Source: DATMAM01 sp035559995
GTDB taxonomy: Bacteria > Desulfobacterota > Binatia > UBA9968
NCBI GenBank assembly: GCA_035559995.1
Contig: DATMAM010000029.1
Coordinates: forward strand, 62,001-126,000
Reading direction: 5' to 3'
Length of the DNA: 64,000 bases
Shown: positions 1 to 9,397 of the stretch, piece after piece
Layout of the letters: every line of letters begins with the position of its first letter
Numbering within the stretch: position 1 is the first letter of the stretch
Translations under genes and position numbers: made by a program
Notes under the pieces: model-generated
Told to the model about the DNA's origin: nothing
Seen by the model: only the letters and a program-made list of their open reading frames with translations
Databases searched by the model: none

Positions 1-2
1 GC

Positions 3-1451
3 ACCGATATGCCCGGCCGCGATTGGGCGTGGACCATGATGCTCTTGCCGCTGGCGATGCCGGGAATTCTTCGCCCGATGGCTTGGATTCTCCTCCTCAG
101 CCCGCGCAGCGGCGTCGTCAATGTCTACACGCGTGAGGTCCTGAACTGGTTCGGCGTGAAGCTCACCGAGGGGCCGTTCAACATCTTTAGCCTTCCAGGG
201 ATGATCTTCATCGAGGGTCTGAGCGGAAGCACCACCCTGTTCCTGCTGATGGTGGGAGCGTTCCGGCTCATGGACCCGTCGATGGAAGAAGCGGCGCGCA
301 TCTCCGGCGCGCGCACGCTGACGACGCTGCGGCGCGTGACGCTGGGGCTCATGCTGCCGGCGGTGCTCGCGGCCGCCATGTACGCGTTTCTCGGCAACCT
401 GGACGACTTCGAAACGCCGCTTCTCGTCGGCCTTCAGGCCGGCGTCTATCTGCTTCCCACCTTGATCTATTTTACCGCCTACGTGAGCCCGAGCTACGGC
501 CTGGCGACCGCGTACTCTTCGCTGTTCATCATCTTTACCGTGATCATGGTGTGGATCTATTACCGCGTCATCATCCGCAAGTCCGAGAAGTATGCTTCGA
601 TTACGGGCAAGGGGTACAGGCCGCGGCGGCTCTCGCTCGGGCGCTGGCGCTGGCCGGCGTTCGGGCTTTTCGCGGCGTTCTTCTTTCTCAATATCCTGTT
701 GCCCTTCTTCATTCTGCTCTGGGCCGCCTTGCTGCCGAGCTACATGGTGCCGTCCAAGCAGGCGCTCCAATTCTTGAGCTTGGACAATTTTAAGACCCTG
801 GTCAGCGAGCCGTTGATCGTCGACGCGACCGTCAACACGATCCTCCTGGGGATCGTCACGGCGACCGCCACGATGGGATTGGCCTACTTCGTCTCCTGGA
901 TCATCGTGCGCTTGAAGGTGAAAGGCGGGCTATTTCTCGACGGCATGGCGTTTATTCCGCACGCGATCCCGACCGTTTCCATCGCGCTCGCGCTGATCGT
1001 GTTCTATCTGCATCCGGCGGTGCGCTGGATACCCGTTTACGGCACGATCTGGATCATGATGCTCGCTCTCATGACGCGCTACATTGCCTTCGCCACCAGG
1101 ACATCGAACTCGGCGATGACCCAGCTTCACCGCGAGCTCGAAGAGGCCGCGCGCACGAGCGGCGCAAGCCGCATGACCACTCTCCTGCGCATCACGTTTC
1201 CTCTGCTGTTGCCGCCTTTCATCGGCGGCTGGGTGTGGGTTTTCGCTCACACGATCCGGAGCTTCAGCATCCCGTTGATGATGGCGACCCCCGGCAATCA
1301 AACGATCGCCGTCGTCATGTACCACTACTGGGAAAGAAAGGCGGACTTCTCCCTGGCGTCGACGTTGGGGGTCGCGATGCTGGTCGTGATCGGCATCATG
1401 ACGTTCCTATCGCGGAAGTTCATCTCTCAGGGCTTTACGCGCGAGCAGTAA
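3..1451 (+). CDS. ABC transporter permease with two fused permease halves (5' end outside window)
   Basis: Inner-membrane permease of a binding-protein-dependent ABC importer, of the double-length kind seen in ferric iron (FbpB/SfuB-like) and some polyamine or thiamine systems. About 480 residues are visible. Two EAA loops, which contact the ATPase, can be read: EEAARISGAR...LP near residue 94 and LEEAARTSGAS...LP near residue 381, each within a group of membrane segments, so two permease units are fused. The reading frame is open to the window edge and the first half looks short, so the true start probably lies upstream and the ATG at 9 is internal. No ATPase or binding-protein gene follows; an iron-type binding protein is encoded far away at 62.1 kb. 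The substrate is inferred only. Confidence 0.9.
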   Translation, partial: TDMPGRDWAWTMMLLPLAMPGILRPMAWILLLSPRSGVVNVYTREVLNWFGVKLTEGPFNIFSLPGMIFIEGLSGSTTLFLLMVGAFRLMDPSMEEAARISGARTLTTLRRVTLGLMLPAVLAAAMYAFLGNLDDFETPLLVGLQAGVYLLPTLIYFTAYVSPSYGLATAYSSLFIIFTVIMVWIYYRVIIRKSEKYASITGKGYRPRRLSLGRWRWPAFGLFAAFFFLNILLPFFILLWAALLPSYMVPSKQALQFLSLDNFKTLVSEPLIVDATVNTILLGIVTATATMGLAYFVSWIIVRLKVKGGLFLDGMAFIPHAIPTVSIALALIVFYLHPAVRWIPVYGTIWIMMLALMTRYIAFATRTSNSAMTQLHRELEEAARTSGASRMTTLLRITFPLLLPPFIGGWVWVFAHTIRSFSIPLMMATPGNQTIAVVMYHYWERKADFSLASTLGVAMLVVIGIMTFLSRKFISQGFTREQ

Positions 1452-1488
1452 AATCGCAAAGGATAAGGCCCGTTTGCGGGGATTGCGC

Positions 1489-2097
1489 CTAGGCGCTCTT
1501 CGGCTTGCCCGCAACCTTGCCGACCGCGGCCAGGGCGGACCCCGGCACTAATCTCACCGCCAGCAACACCGCCAGAATGCTTCCGTACAGCGCGGGCCGG
1601 CGGATGTCCGCTTTGACGAGCCACAGGAAGTGAAGCACGCCGCCGAGCGCGCTCACGTAGATCAGCCGATGGAGTTGCCGCCAGCGCTTCCCGAGCCGCC
1701 TGATCATCGCCGCGGTTGAGGTCGCGGCCAAAGGTATGAGCAGGACAAAGCTCACGAAGCCGGCGGTGATGAACGGCCGCTTGATCACGTCCTTGGCGAT
1801 CGCGCCCCAGTCGAAAAACTGGTCGAGCCAGACGTATGTCAAAAAGTGCAGGCAGCCGTAGAAAAAGGCGTACAGCCCCAGCATCCGGCGGAGCTTGATG
1901 AGGTCGCGCCAGCCGGTGATTTTCCTTAGCGGGGTGACCGCAAGCGTGATCAGGATAAAGATTAAAGTCCATTTGCCGCTCGCGCGCGTGATCGCCTCGA
2001 TCGGGTTGGCGCCGAGATTATCGGTATAGCCGTCCCAGACGAGCAGCCCGAGCGGCGCGAGGCAGGCGAAAAACGCGGCGGCCTTGAGTCGCTTCAT
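1489..2097 (-). CDS. msrQ: MsrQ, heme-binding membrane subunit of the MsrPQ system
   Basis: Integral membrane b-type cytochrome of the ferric-reductase-like transmembrane family (formerly YedZ). It passes quinone-derived electrons to periplasmic MsrP, which repairs oxidised methionine in envelope proteins. The 202 residues match the family length. Hydrophobic segments carry the typical histidines, seen in GCLHFLTYVW, QLHRLIYVSALGGVLHFLW and the preceding LRRMLGLYAFFYG stretch. It lies 39 bases after msrP on the same strand, the standard operon order, so both are probably co-transcribed. No anomaly is seen. Confidence 0.95.
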   Translation of the reverse strand: MKRLKAAAFFACLAPLGLLVWDGYTDNLGANPIEAITRASGKWTLIFILITLAVTPLRKITGWRDLIKLRRMLGLYAFFYGCLHFLTYVWLDQFFDWGAIAKDVIKRPFITAGFVSFVLLIPLAATSTAAMIRRLGKRWRQLHRLIYVSALGGVLHFLWLVKADIRRPALYGSILAVLLAVRLVPGSALAAVGKVAGKPKSA

Positions 2098-2136
2098 TGC
2101 TGTAGCTTCGCCTTTCTCTTTTTCGCGCGCGTTGCG

Positions 2137-3090
2137 TCAATAGTACTTCTGCAAATCCATTCCCTGATACAGATGCGCGACCTGATCCGCGTAGCCGTTG
2201 AACATGAGCGTCGGGCGCTTAAAAAATTCGCCGATCCGCCGCTCCCGCGCTTGGCTCCAGCGCGGGTGATCGACTTGCGGGTTCACGTTGGAGTAAAAAC
2301 CGTATTCGTGCGGCGCGGCTTTCATCCAGCTCGTGAGCGGCTGCTTTTCGACGAAACGGATGCGCACAATCGACTTGATGCTCTTGAAGCCGTACTTCCA
2401 GGGCACCACCAGCCGGATCGGAGCGCCGTTCTGCGCCGGCAAGATTTCCCCGTAAAGACCCACCGACAGTATGGTCAGGGGATGCATGGCCTCGTCCATC
2501 CTCAGCCCCTCGACGTAAGGCCACTCGAGAACCGACACGGTTTGTCCCGGCATCCGCTTGGGGTCGTAAAGCGTGCGCAGCTCGACGTACTTGGCGTTGC
2601 CGGTTGGCTCGACGCGCCTGATGAGCGCGCTCAGCGGGAACCCGATCCACGGGATCACCATCGACCAAGCCTCCACGCAGCGCAGCCGATAGATGCGCTC
2701 CTCCAGCGGGCTGATCTTCATCAGCTCTTCGATATCGTACGTCCTGGGCTTTTTGACTTCCCCTTCGATAACGACGGTCCACGGCCGCGTGACCAGATAC
2801 TTGGCGTTGCGCGCCGGATCGCTCTTGTCCGTGCCCAGCTCGTAAAAGTTGTTGTACGTCGTGATGTCTTTGTACGAATTGACCGGCTCATTGGTGCTGA
2901 GCGCGCTCTTGCGGACGCCCTCGAGCTTGACGCCGGCGCAAGCCGGCCGCGCGCGCGCGAGGTCGGCCGCGCCCGCAGAAAGGACGCCGACCGCTAGCGC
3001 CGCGCGCTTCACGAACTGGCGGCGGTTGAGATAGACGTCCTTGGGAGTAATTTCGCTCGCTTTGATATCGTTGGGCTTCTTGATCAGCAT
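2137..3090 (-). CDS. msrP: MsrP, periplasmic protein-methionine-sulfoxide reductase catalytic subunit
   Basis: Molybdopterin enzyme (formerly YedY) that reduces methionine sulfoxide in periplasmic proteins. A twin-arginine signal is visible at residues 22-50 (NRRQFVKRAA followed by a hydrophobic stretch), in line with Tat export of a folded cofactor protein. The molybdenum-ligating cysteine is C138 in the YRLRCVEAWSM motif. The 317 residues fit the family. msrQ follows directly. The start is the ATG at 3090 preceded by a GGGGGTG-like stretch. The conserved pairing with msrQ makes the assignment firm. Confidence 0.95.
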   Translation of the reverse strand: MLIKKPNDIKASEITPKDVYLNRRQFVKRAALAVGVLSAGAADLARARPACAGVKLEGVRKSALSTNEPVNSYKDITTYNNFYELGTDKSDPARNAKYLVTRPWTVVIEGEVKKPRTYDIEELMKISPLEERIYRLRCVEAWSMVIPWIGFPLSALIRRVEPTGNAKYVELRTLYDPKRMPGQTVSVLEWPYVEGLRMDEAMHPLTILSVGLYGEILPAQNGAPIRLVVPWKYGFKSIKSIVRIRFVEKQPLTSWMKAAPHEYGFYSNVNPQVDHPRWSQARERRIGEFFKRPTLMFNGYADQVAHLYQGMDLQKYY

Positions 3091-3498
3091 TTAACACCCC
3101 CCAAGAGCCGGATCGCTTGAAGCATTAAAGACGAACGCGCCGCCCAAGTAAAGCCGCCTCGCGGACCCCCGGATTCTTCACACTTATTGAAAAAGTCACG
3201 ACACCGCGTAACCGACGCTGAGCCCTCGCCGGCGTCAATAATGCGGACCCTCGCTTTGGGTTCAGGCGATGCCTTTTACTCGCGCGCCGCGGATCGCTGC
3301 CTTAAGACGCTCGTGAAAACGGGCTCAAACTGCTTTCCAACCATGATCGGAAAGATGGACGGCGCTTCTTTCCAATGCCACTGTGACAACGGGCCGCGCG
3401 GTAAAAAAGTTCCCTCCCTCGGACGCGCCGCGATCCAAAAAAGATGCGCGGGGCGTCAGTTTCCGGACCCTCCGCCGCGGCTCGGCCTATCAGGCGCG
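3091..3498. other. Intergenic region without a recognisable gene
   Basis: About 400 bases between the start of msrP and the end of mtgA, both on the minus strand. It should hold the msrPQ promoter, but I cannot point to convincing -35 and -10 boxes. A plus-strand open frame crosses it and runs into mtgA antisense. It has no family resemblance and I treat it as a shadow. Confidence 0.5.
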
Positions 3499-4245
3499 TT
3501 AGCCCGCGGCTCGGGCGAAGAGCGGCGCCTCCTTCATGGCCTCGTATTGGGAGGAGTCAATGTAGCCAACGCGCATCATGCGCCGGAGAACCAGATTTCG
3601 GCGGCGCAGCAGGCTTTTCTCGCGATAGGCGAGCGGGCTCGGCAGCAAGGCCGCCAGAGTCGCGGCTTCAGGAACGGTTAAGTCTGCGGCTGATTTCCCG
3701 AAGTAATGGCGCGCCGCCATCTCGGCGCCATAGACCCCGGGGCCCCATTCGACCACGTTCAGGTAAAGTTCAAAGATTCGCCGCTTCGAAAGAACCCGTT
3801 CCAGCTCGTACGCGATCATGATCTCACGGCCCTTCCGCAGCAGGCTCTTTTCCGGGCTGAGGTAGAGATTGCGCGCAAGCTGCATCGTGATCGTGCTTGC
3901 GCCGCGTTTGAACCGGCCCTGCTCCAGGTCTTGCTTGATCGCTTCTTTTAGCTCGAAGAGATCGACCCCCTGATGGCTGAAAAACGCGGCGTCCTCGGCA
4001 AGAAGAACCGCGCGCTTGAGGTGATCGGGGAAGCGGTCGTAAGGCATCCAGATTTGGCGGCGCACCGGCTTGAGGCCCTTGCGCCGGTATTGCTCGGCCC
4101 TCACTTCCATCAGGGCGGTCGTCCTTGGATTCGAATGCTTGAGCCGCGCCACATCGGGAAGACTCAAGTACTCGTAGGTCAGGTAAACAACCGCAAGAAC
4201 CAACAGAGCCGCAAAGGCCTTGAGCAAAAACCTGAGAATCTTCAC
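3499..4245 (-). CDS. mtgA: Monofunctional biosynthetic peptidoglycan transglycosylase
   Basis: Glycosyltransferase family 51 enzyme that polymerises lipid II into glycan strands at the periplasmic face of the inner membrane. One N-terminal membrane anchor spans residues 5-24. The catalytic glutamate is E84 in the LLAEDAAFFSHQG motif, followed by KRGASTITMQLARN and the ELYLNVVEWGPGVYG block, all GT51 signatures. There is no transpeptidase domain, and 248 residues is the normal length for MtgA. It starts 10 bases after mutY ends on the same strand, so the two are probably co-transcribed. Confidence 0.95.
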   Translation of the reverse strand: MKILRFLLKAFAALLVLAVVYLTYEYLSLPDVARLKHSNPRTTALMEVRAEQYRRKGLKPVRRQIWMPYDRFPDHLKRAVLLAEDAAFFSHQGVDLFELKEAIKQDLEQGRFKRGASTITMQLARNLYLSPEKSLLRKGREIMIAYELERVLSKRRIFELYLNVVEWGPGVYGAEMAARHYFGKSAADLTVPEAATLAALLPSPLAYREKSLLRRRNLVLRRMMRVGYIDSSQYEAMKEAPLFARAAG

Positions 4246-4255
4246 CTGGGTTGCG

Positions 4256-5464
4256 TCAGACGGGATCGACGGCGCGCTGCGTTCGCGACGCTAAGCGCGC
4301 CGCTTTCATGCTCAACGACGAAAGCGGGTAACGGCCGAGGGAAGCAAGCGGCACCCAGCGCCACCCCGTGCCGCCATTCAAACGGGGCCTCCAAGCGGCT
4401 GAAACAAAAACCGGCGCGCGAATTCGATAGCGCGTGATCGAGTGTCGCACCTCACCCGCCGGCCTGAGCTTGCCAAAAAACCGCCCCATGCTTCCAAGCT
4501 CGCGCCGCAAAGTCTCGCGCGCTTTCTCGCCGGGCAGCTTTCTTCCTCCCGGGACCTCCCACAGTCCCGCCAGCAGGCCGCCGCCCGCGCGCCGACGCAG
4601 AAGAATTTTTCCCGAGTCGAGGATCACCAAAAGCGGCCAGATCACCGCTTCGGAATTGGCAGGCGGCCGGCGGCGAAGCTCGTATCTTCCCGAGCGGCGC
4701 GCCGCGCACGGGCGCCGCCACGGGCACGCGTTACACTTGGGGTCGCGCGGAAGGCAGATCTGGGCGCCGAGATCCATGAGCGCCTGGTTGAAGTCGCCCG
4801 GGCGCGCTTGCGGCACGAACCTTTTTGCCAGTTCGTTCAGCTCCGCCGAGGTGCGCGTCTGAAAGAGCCGCTGCAGGACGCGCCGGGCGTTCCCGTCCAG
4901 CGCGGGATACCGTTGACCGAAAGCGATGCTCGCCAGCGCGCCGGCGGTATAGTCGCCGACGCCCGGGAGCGCCCGCAGCGTTTCGAAGGCGCGCGGCATT
5001 GTCCCGCCAAAGTCGCGCGCGATTACTCGCGCCGCCCTTTTGAGATTTTCCGCGCGCCGGTAATAGCCAAGCCCGGCCCAGAGAGCGAGAACTTTCTCCA
5101 GCGGCGCGCGCTCGAGGGCGCGAAGCGAGGGAAACGCCTTTAGAAACGACCGGTAATAAGGAAGCACGGTCCTGATCTGCGTTTGCTGGAGCATGGTCTC
5201 GGCGATCCACAGCGCGTAGGGATCGCGCGTTCTCCGCCACGGCAGATCGCGCTTGTTGCGATCGTACCAGCGGAGCAGGCTCCGGCGCAGCGTGGTGAAC
5301 CGTGCTTTGGCGAGAAATACGCCCCGGTTTTCGCGCGGCGCGGATCGATCGCCGCCGTCGCAGCCCGCTCCGAGGCGCGTGGAAGACGGCGGCCGGCGGA
5401 GCGCGCCTGGCGCCCGTGTCTGTGCTGGCCCGGCGCTCAAGCCGTTAGATTTTGGTAATTCCAC
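4256..5464 (-). CDS. mutY: A/G-specific adenine DNA glycosylase MutY
   Basis: Base-excision repair enzyme that removes adenine opposite 8-oxoguanine. The HhH-GPD core begins near residue 58. Visible features are the catalytic glutamate E89 (WIAETMLQQTQ), the hairpin LPGVGDYTAGA, catalytic D190 (LDGNARRVL), and the iron-sulfur ligands C237, C244, C247 and C253 in C-X6-C-X2-C-X5-C spacing. A C-terminal Nudix-like domain that recognises oxoG follows (GLWEVPGG). The ATG at 5464 overlaps the upstream gene by 20 bases and gives a proline- and arginine-rich N-terminus about 50 residues longer than usual. An in-frame TTG at residue 9 is the only nearby alternative I noticed, so the start is uncertain. 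Confidence 0.93.
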   Translation of the reverse strand: MELPKSNGLSAGPAQTRAPGALRRPPSSTRLGAGCDGGDRSAPRENRGVFLAKARFTTLRRSLLRWYDRNKRDLPWRRTRDPYALWIAETMLQQTQIRTVLPYYRSFLKAFPSLRALERAPLEKVLALWAGLGYYRRAENLKRAARVIARDFGGTMPRAFETLRALPGVGDYTAGALASIAFGQRYPALDGNARRVLQRLFQTRTSAELNELAKRFVPQARPGDFNQALMDLGAQICLPRDPKCNACPWRRPCAARRSGRYELRRRPPANSEAVIWPLLVILDSGKILLRRRAGGGLLAGLWEVPGGRKLPGEKARETLRRELGSMGRFFGKLRPAGEVRHSITRYRIRAPVFVSAAWRPRLNGGTGWRWVPLASLGRYPLSSLSMKAARLASRTQRAVDPV

Positions 5465-6356
5465 CGCCGGGAGGCGGGGTCGGCTGGCTTACGCCCGGCA
5501 GCCAGTCGGCCTCTTTTCTCGGGCCGTAGCCCTTTACGAAAAACCTCGCTTTGCCGAGCCCCACGATCTCGATTTCTAGGATATCGCCGTCGTTGAGGGG
5601 ACCGAGGCCGACATGGTACGTGCCTGTGGCGACCACGTCGCCGGGCTGAAAGCGCACGAAGCGCGTGAGCCACGCGATCTGGTCGTCGATCTTATGAGCC
5701 ATGAATTGCGTGCCGTAGTTTTGCCGCGGCTGCCCGTTCACCCATGACTTCACGACGAGTTTGTGCGGCTCCACCACCTCGTCGCTCGTGGTAATCCACG
5801 GCCCGCAAGGGCCGTGGGTATCCTGGCCCTTGGGAACGAATTGCGTGCGCCGCACCAGCCCGCGAGCGGAGATGTCGAAGAACGGCACGTAGCCGAAAAC
5901 ATAATTCATCGCGTCCGCTTGCTTTACGTTCCGCGGCGTTCTTTTCATGACAAAGGCCAATTCAGCTTCGGGCTGATAGACAACGACCTGCGGCAGGTCG
6001 AGCAGCTCGATCGTGCCTTCGGGCCCGAGGAGTTCCGGAGCCTTGTAGAAATATTCGTTCGGCATGTTCTCGATTTTTCGCGTCGGGCTGTCGAGATAGT
6101 TCGAAAATGCCGCCAGGCATTTGCTGGGCCGGGGGACGGGCGCGAGCAGCTTGACGCTGGCCAGCGGGACGCCGCTTTCCTGGTCGAGGCGGCGCTCGAA
6201 AACGCGCCGATAGGAATCAAACTGGTCGATCACTTCTTCGATGACTGTTTGCGGCCCTTTCTCGACGCGATGGCTGATCGCGTCGCTTACGTCCACGATG
6301 TGGGTATCGTTTCGCACCACGCCGATTCGATCGTCATTAAAGCGCGCTATCTTCAT
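5445..6356 (-). CDS. Fumarylacetoacetate hydrolase family protein
   Basis: Metal-dependent C-C hydrolase or hydratase/isomerase of the FAH superfamily, which acts on acylpyruvates and ring-fission products of aromatic catabolism. The metal-site pattern is visible: E-x-E in QPEAELAFVMKR near residue 132, then an aspartate in FFDISARG and the QDTHGPCGPW loop. The N-terminal 90 residues form the usual small domain. The 303 residues fit the two-domain bacterial subgroup. It leads a minus-strand run with mutY and mtgA, which looks incidental. The exact substrate cannot be read. Confidence 0.9.
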   Translation of the reverse strand: MKIARFNDDRIGVVRNDTHIVDVSDAISHRVEKGPQTVIEEVIDQFDSYRRVFERRLDQESGVPLASVKLLAPVPRPSKCLAAFSNYLDSPTRKIENMPNEYFYKAPELLGPEGTIELLDLPQVVVYQPEAELAFVMKRTPRNVKQADAMNYVFGYVPFFDISARGLVRRTQFVPKGQDTHGPCGPWITTSDEVVEPHKLVVKSWVNGQPRQNYGTQFMAHKIDDQIAWLTRFVRFQPGDVVATGTYHVGLGPLNDGDILEIEIVGLGKARFFVKGYGPRKEADWLPGVSQPTPPPGGGITKI

Positions 6357-6544
6357 CGTTGGCCTCCGTCAAAAAAGCTCCGAACCGAGTGACGCGAGCA
6401 TACAACCGCGATTTGTTGTTTACAACACAAACCGCGGCGCGCGAAACGGGACGACGAAAGCCGCTGGAGGGATGCCCAGATTTTCGGCTGGCGCCGCGCC
6501 AGCGCATCGATTATAGTCGCTCCAGCTTCACTCGCGCGCGCTCT

Positions 6545-7807
6545 TTGGAACCTAACCGCCAATCAGGCACTTCGACTGTTCCCGGGCCCCGGCCTTGGGC
6601 CTCCTTTGGCATTCGGGATTTCACGCTCCTTTGGACGGCAAACCTGATCGTCTCCGTCTCGGTCGAGATGCGCTCCGTCGCCAGCTTGTACCAGGTCTAC
6701 CGGCTGTCCGGCTCCTCGTTTCAGCTCGGCCTTACCGGTTTTTTCCAGGCGCTTCCCTTTATTGTTTTCGGCTTGTTCGGCGGCGTCCTCGCGGACGCGT
6801 TTGATCGCCGCAGGCTTCTTCTCCTCGCTCAGGCGCTGAACATCCTCCCCGGGCTTGCCCTCGGGTTGCTTACCGCGACGGGAAAAATTCATGTCTTCCA
6901 TATTTACGCTCTCGGCCTCGTCAGCTCGTTTGTCCAGCTGATCAGCTGGCCGGCGCGCTCCGCCTTCATTCCGCAGGTGGTTCCCGAAGCGCATCTCCTC
7001 AACGCGATCACGCTCAACAGCATGGCCCAGCAGGCAAGCGTCCTTTGCGCGCCGCTCATCGCGGGGAGCCTGATCGATCTGATCGGCTTGGAGCACGCCT
7101 ACCTGGTCGATGCGAGCCTCGCGGTGCCGGGGCTTTTGGCGCTTCTCGCCGTCAGGACGTCAGGAAAGCCTGAAGGCCAACGCGGCCGGATCGATCTAAA
7201 GAGCGTCACGGAAGGCCTTTTTTTCGTCTGGCGGCAGCGGGTCATCCTTTCGCTTTTTCTTCTCGATTTCGGCGTCACGCTGGTAGGATTTTACCGGCCG
7301 ATCCTCCCCGTGTTCGCCACCGATATCTTTCGCGTCGGCGCAACCGGCCTGGGAGCGCTGTACGCCGCGCCCGCCGTCGGCGCCATGCTGGGTTTTGCCG
7401 CGCTGCTGCTGATCGGCGATGTTCGGCGCAAAGGCGTTCTCGCCCTGGGCGCGGCGCTCGTCTTCGGCGCGGGTCTCGGTTTGCTGGGCTTTTCGCGGAC
7501 GCTCGCGATGGCGATCGGCGCCGTTCTCATTCTCGGCTTTACGGACGCGATCAGCGTCGTCGTGCGCCGCACGGTCGTTCAGCTGCTCGCGCCCGACGCT
7601 CTGCGCGGGCGCGCATCGAGCCTGATCACGGTCTTCGCTCAGGCCACCAACGCGCTTGGAGCTTTGCTCGCGGGCAGCGCGGCAGCCTTGATGGGCGCGC
7701 CCTACACGATGCTCTGCGGCAGCGTTCTCTGCATCCTGATCGTCCTTGCGATCGGCCGCGCCGCGCCGGAGCTGGCGCGCTATCGCTCCGGCAGCTCCAC
7801 GGGCTAG
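6545..7807 (+). CDS. MFS transporter, EntS/DUF894-like exporter
   Basis: Twelve-segment major facilitator protein resembling the enterobactin-exporter (EntS) subgroup. The start of the core, FTLLWTANLIVSVSVEM, the loop GGVLADAFDRRRLL (A-motif-like G-x-LAD-x2-DRRR) and AWPARSAF-like WPARSAFIPQVV are typical. The reading frame is open back to 6359, but that stretch overlaps the promoter of the divergent FAH gene and is not membrane-like. The TTG at 6545 lies just before the core and is my best guess, with no clear ribosome site. The substrate is unknown and no siderophore genes are nearby. Confidence 0.85.
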   Translation: MEPNRQSGTSTVPGPRPWASFGIRDFTLLWTANLIVSVSVEMRSVASLYQVYRLSGSSFQLGLTGFFQALPFIVFGLFGGVLADAFDRRRLLLLAQALNILPGLALGLLTATGKIHVFHIYALGLVSSFVQLISWPARSAFIPQVVPEAHLLNAITLNSMAQQASVLCAPLIAGSLIDLIGLEHAYLVDASLAVPGLLALLAVRTSGKPEGQRGRIDLKSVTEGLFFVWRQRVILSLFLLDFGVTLVGFYRPILPVFATDIFRVGATGLGALYAAPAVGAMLGFAALLLIGDVRRKGVLALGAALVFGAGLGLLGFSRTLAMAIGAVLILGFTDAISVVVRRTVVQLLAPDALRGRASSLITVFAQATNALGALLAGSAAALMGAPYTMLCGSVLCILIVLAIGRAAPELARYRSGSSTG

Positions 7808-7837
7808 CCTCCACGCCTTTTCCCTTGCAAGGGCGCC

Positions 7838-8614
7838 TCAGGCCAGCTTTCGCCGCCAATCCTCAAGCCACGGGTCGTTGTCGATGAAGCGAAGGAAATT
7901 TCGCCCTACCGTGCGCTCGAGCGCTTCGGCCGTTAAGCCCTTGAGCTCGGCGAGCGCGCTAACGACCCGGCGCAGATCCGCGGGCATCCCCGGCGTTCCG
8001 CGCAACCACTTTAGCCCTCCGGGATTGTCGGTCTCGGTGAGGATCTGAGCCAGTGGGATCGCGCGCGCGATCTCGCGAATGGCCGCGGAAAACAGGATCT
8101 CGACGCCGATGGTAAAATAGAGCCCCGCGCCGATCATCGCGCGCAACACATCCAGCGGGCCCGAGTACCAATGGATGATCGCCCTTTCGACGCCATAATG
8201 TTCAAGCGCATCCAGCACTTCCCTTTCCGCGCCCTTGGTATGCAGGTTGACGGCTTTTTTCTGCTCGCGCGCCGCCGCCAGAAAATATTCGAACACTTTT
8301 CTCTCCGCCGGGTACTCGGCCGCGTCCTCAACCCAGTAAAAATCGAGCCCGATCTCGCCGATCAAAGGCGTGCGCTCGATCTGGGGCCCGAAGCTCTGAA
8401 GTTTCGCGGCGTTCCTGGCGGCGTACTTGGGATGAATTCCAAAGGTCGGCAGCACAAACGGGCATGCCGCGGCGATTTCCAAATTTCGCTCGTAGGACGA
8501 AGCGTCCACGGAGTTGGCGAGGGTCCAGATCGCATTCTCTTCGATTTCGCCGAGCGCTCGAGCGAGAAGCCCGCCGTAGCGGTCGAGATGCGCATGGGCG
8601 TCGATCAACGCCAT
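7838..8614 (-). CDS. TatD family metal-dependent hydrolase
   Basis: Predicted TIM-barrel metallohydrolase of the TatD group; characterised members are 3'-5' DNA exonucleases or D-aminoacyl-tRNA editing-like enzymes. The metal ligands appear in order: H7 and H9 (DAHAHLD), the glutamate of LIGEIGLDFYW, a histidine in VNLHTKGAE, a histidine in AIIHWYSG and the aspartate of TETDNPGG. The 258 residues match the family. It begins 15 bases after livF ends on the same strand, so it is probably translated from the livF transcript. No functional link between the two is known to me. Confidence 0.9.
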   Translation of the reverse strand: MALIDAHAHLDRYGGLLARALGEIEENAIWTLANSVDASSYERNLEIAAACPFVLPTFGIHPKYAARNAAKLQSFGPQIERTPLIGEIGLDFYWVEDAAEYPAERKVFEYFLAAAREQKKAVNLHTKGAEREVLDALEHYGVERAIIHWYSGPLDVLRAMIGAGLYFTIGVEILFSAAIREIARAIPLAQILTETDNPGGLKWLRGTPGMPADLRRVVSALAELKGLTAEALERTVGRNFLRFIDNDPWLEDWRRKLA

Positions 8615-8629
8615 CCCTTCGTCCCTCTG

Positions 8630-9334
8630 CTACACGCCGAGATAGCGCGCTTTGATCTCGTGGTCTTGCTCCAGCTCGGCCGGTGTGGCCTGGTAGACGA
8701 TTCTCCCCTTGCTGAGGATATAGACGCGCTCCGCGTGGCGCAGCGCGAACGCGAGGTTTTGCTCGACCAGCAGAACGGCAAGCCCGGCGTTCTTCAGCCG
8801 ATCGATCAGCGTCCCGACCTCGCGCACGATCAACGGCGCCAGCCCCTCGGTCGGCTCGTCCATCAAGAGACACTGCGGATTGCCGGCGAGCGCGCGCGCG
8901 ATCGCGAGCATCTGTTGCTCGCCGCCGCTCAGATGCTTCGCGGGCTGTCGGCTCCTCTCCCGCAGCCGCGGAAAGAGCGCCGATAGCTTCTCCGCGCCCC
9001 AGCCGTCGCTTTTGCCCGCGGCCGGCGGCCGCATGGCGACCTCGATGTTTTCTCTCACCGTGAGCGAAGGAAAAATTCGCCGTCCCTGGGGCACCCAGCC
9101 AATCCCCATGCGCGCGATCTCGTGCGTCGGGCGATGAGTGATCTCCTCGCCCCGGAAGAAAATTTTTCCCGCGCGCGCGGGGGTAAGCCCGATCACGGAA
9201 CGGACCAGAGTCGTTTTGCCCATGCCGTTTCGTCCCAACACGGCGGCGACCGTACCGGCGGGGACGTCGACGGACACCCCCTGGAGCACGTAGCTCTCGC
9301 CGTAGTAGGTGTGAATATCCTCGACCTTCAGCAT
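8630..9334 (-). CDS. LivF-like branched-chain amino acid ABC transporter ATPase, orphan
   Basis: Cytoplasmic ATPase of a HAAT-family importer. Walker A is GRNGMGKT (34-41), the signature is LSGGEQ (135-140) and Walker B is LLMDEP (156-161). The NGMGKTT loop, the RRIFPSLTV segment and the EVGTLIDRLKNAGLAVLLVEQN ending are typical of LivF rather than LivG. The 234 residues fit. The usual partners livK, livH, livM and livG are absent on both sides: a divergent BtuF-like gene lies upstream and tatD downstream. It therefore either serves permeases encoded elsewhere or is a displaced operon end. Confidence 0.93.
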   Translation of the reverse strand: MLKVEDIHTYYGESYVLQGVSVDVPAGTVAAVLGRNGMGKTTLVRSVIGLTPARAGKIFFRGEEITHRPTHEIARMGIGWVPQGRRIFPSLTVRENIEVAMRPPAAGKSDGWGAEKLSALFPRLRERSRQPAKHLSGGEQQMLAIARALAGNPQCLLMDEPTEGLAPLIVREVGTLIDRLKNAGLAVLLVEQNLAFALRHAERVYILSKGRIVYQATPAELEQDHEIKARYLGV

Positions 9335-9397
9335 GGCGCGGCGCGCGGCTCTCGCGGGTCGATTCGCATTGGCGGGCGATTCTGGTAAAGATGAGGA

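Noticed and set aside
3187..3681. Plus-strand frame of 164 codons before and inside mtgA
   Set aside because: No family match, no ribosome site, and half of it is antisense to mtgA.
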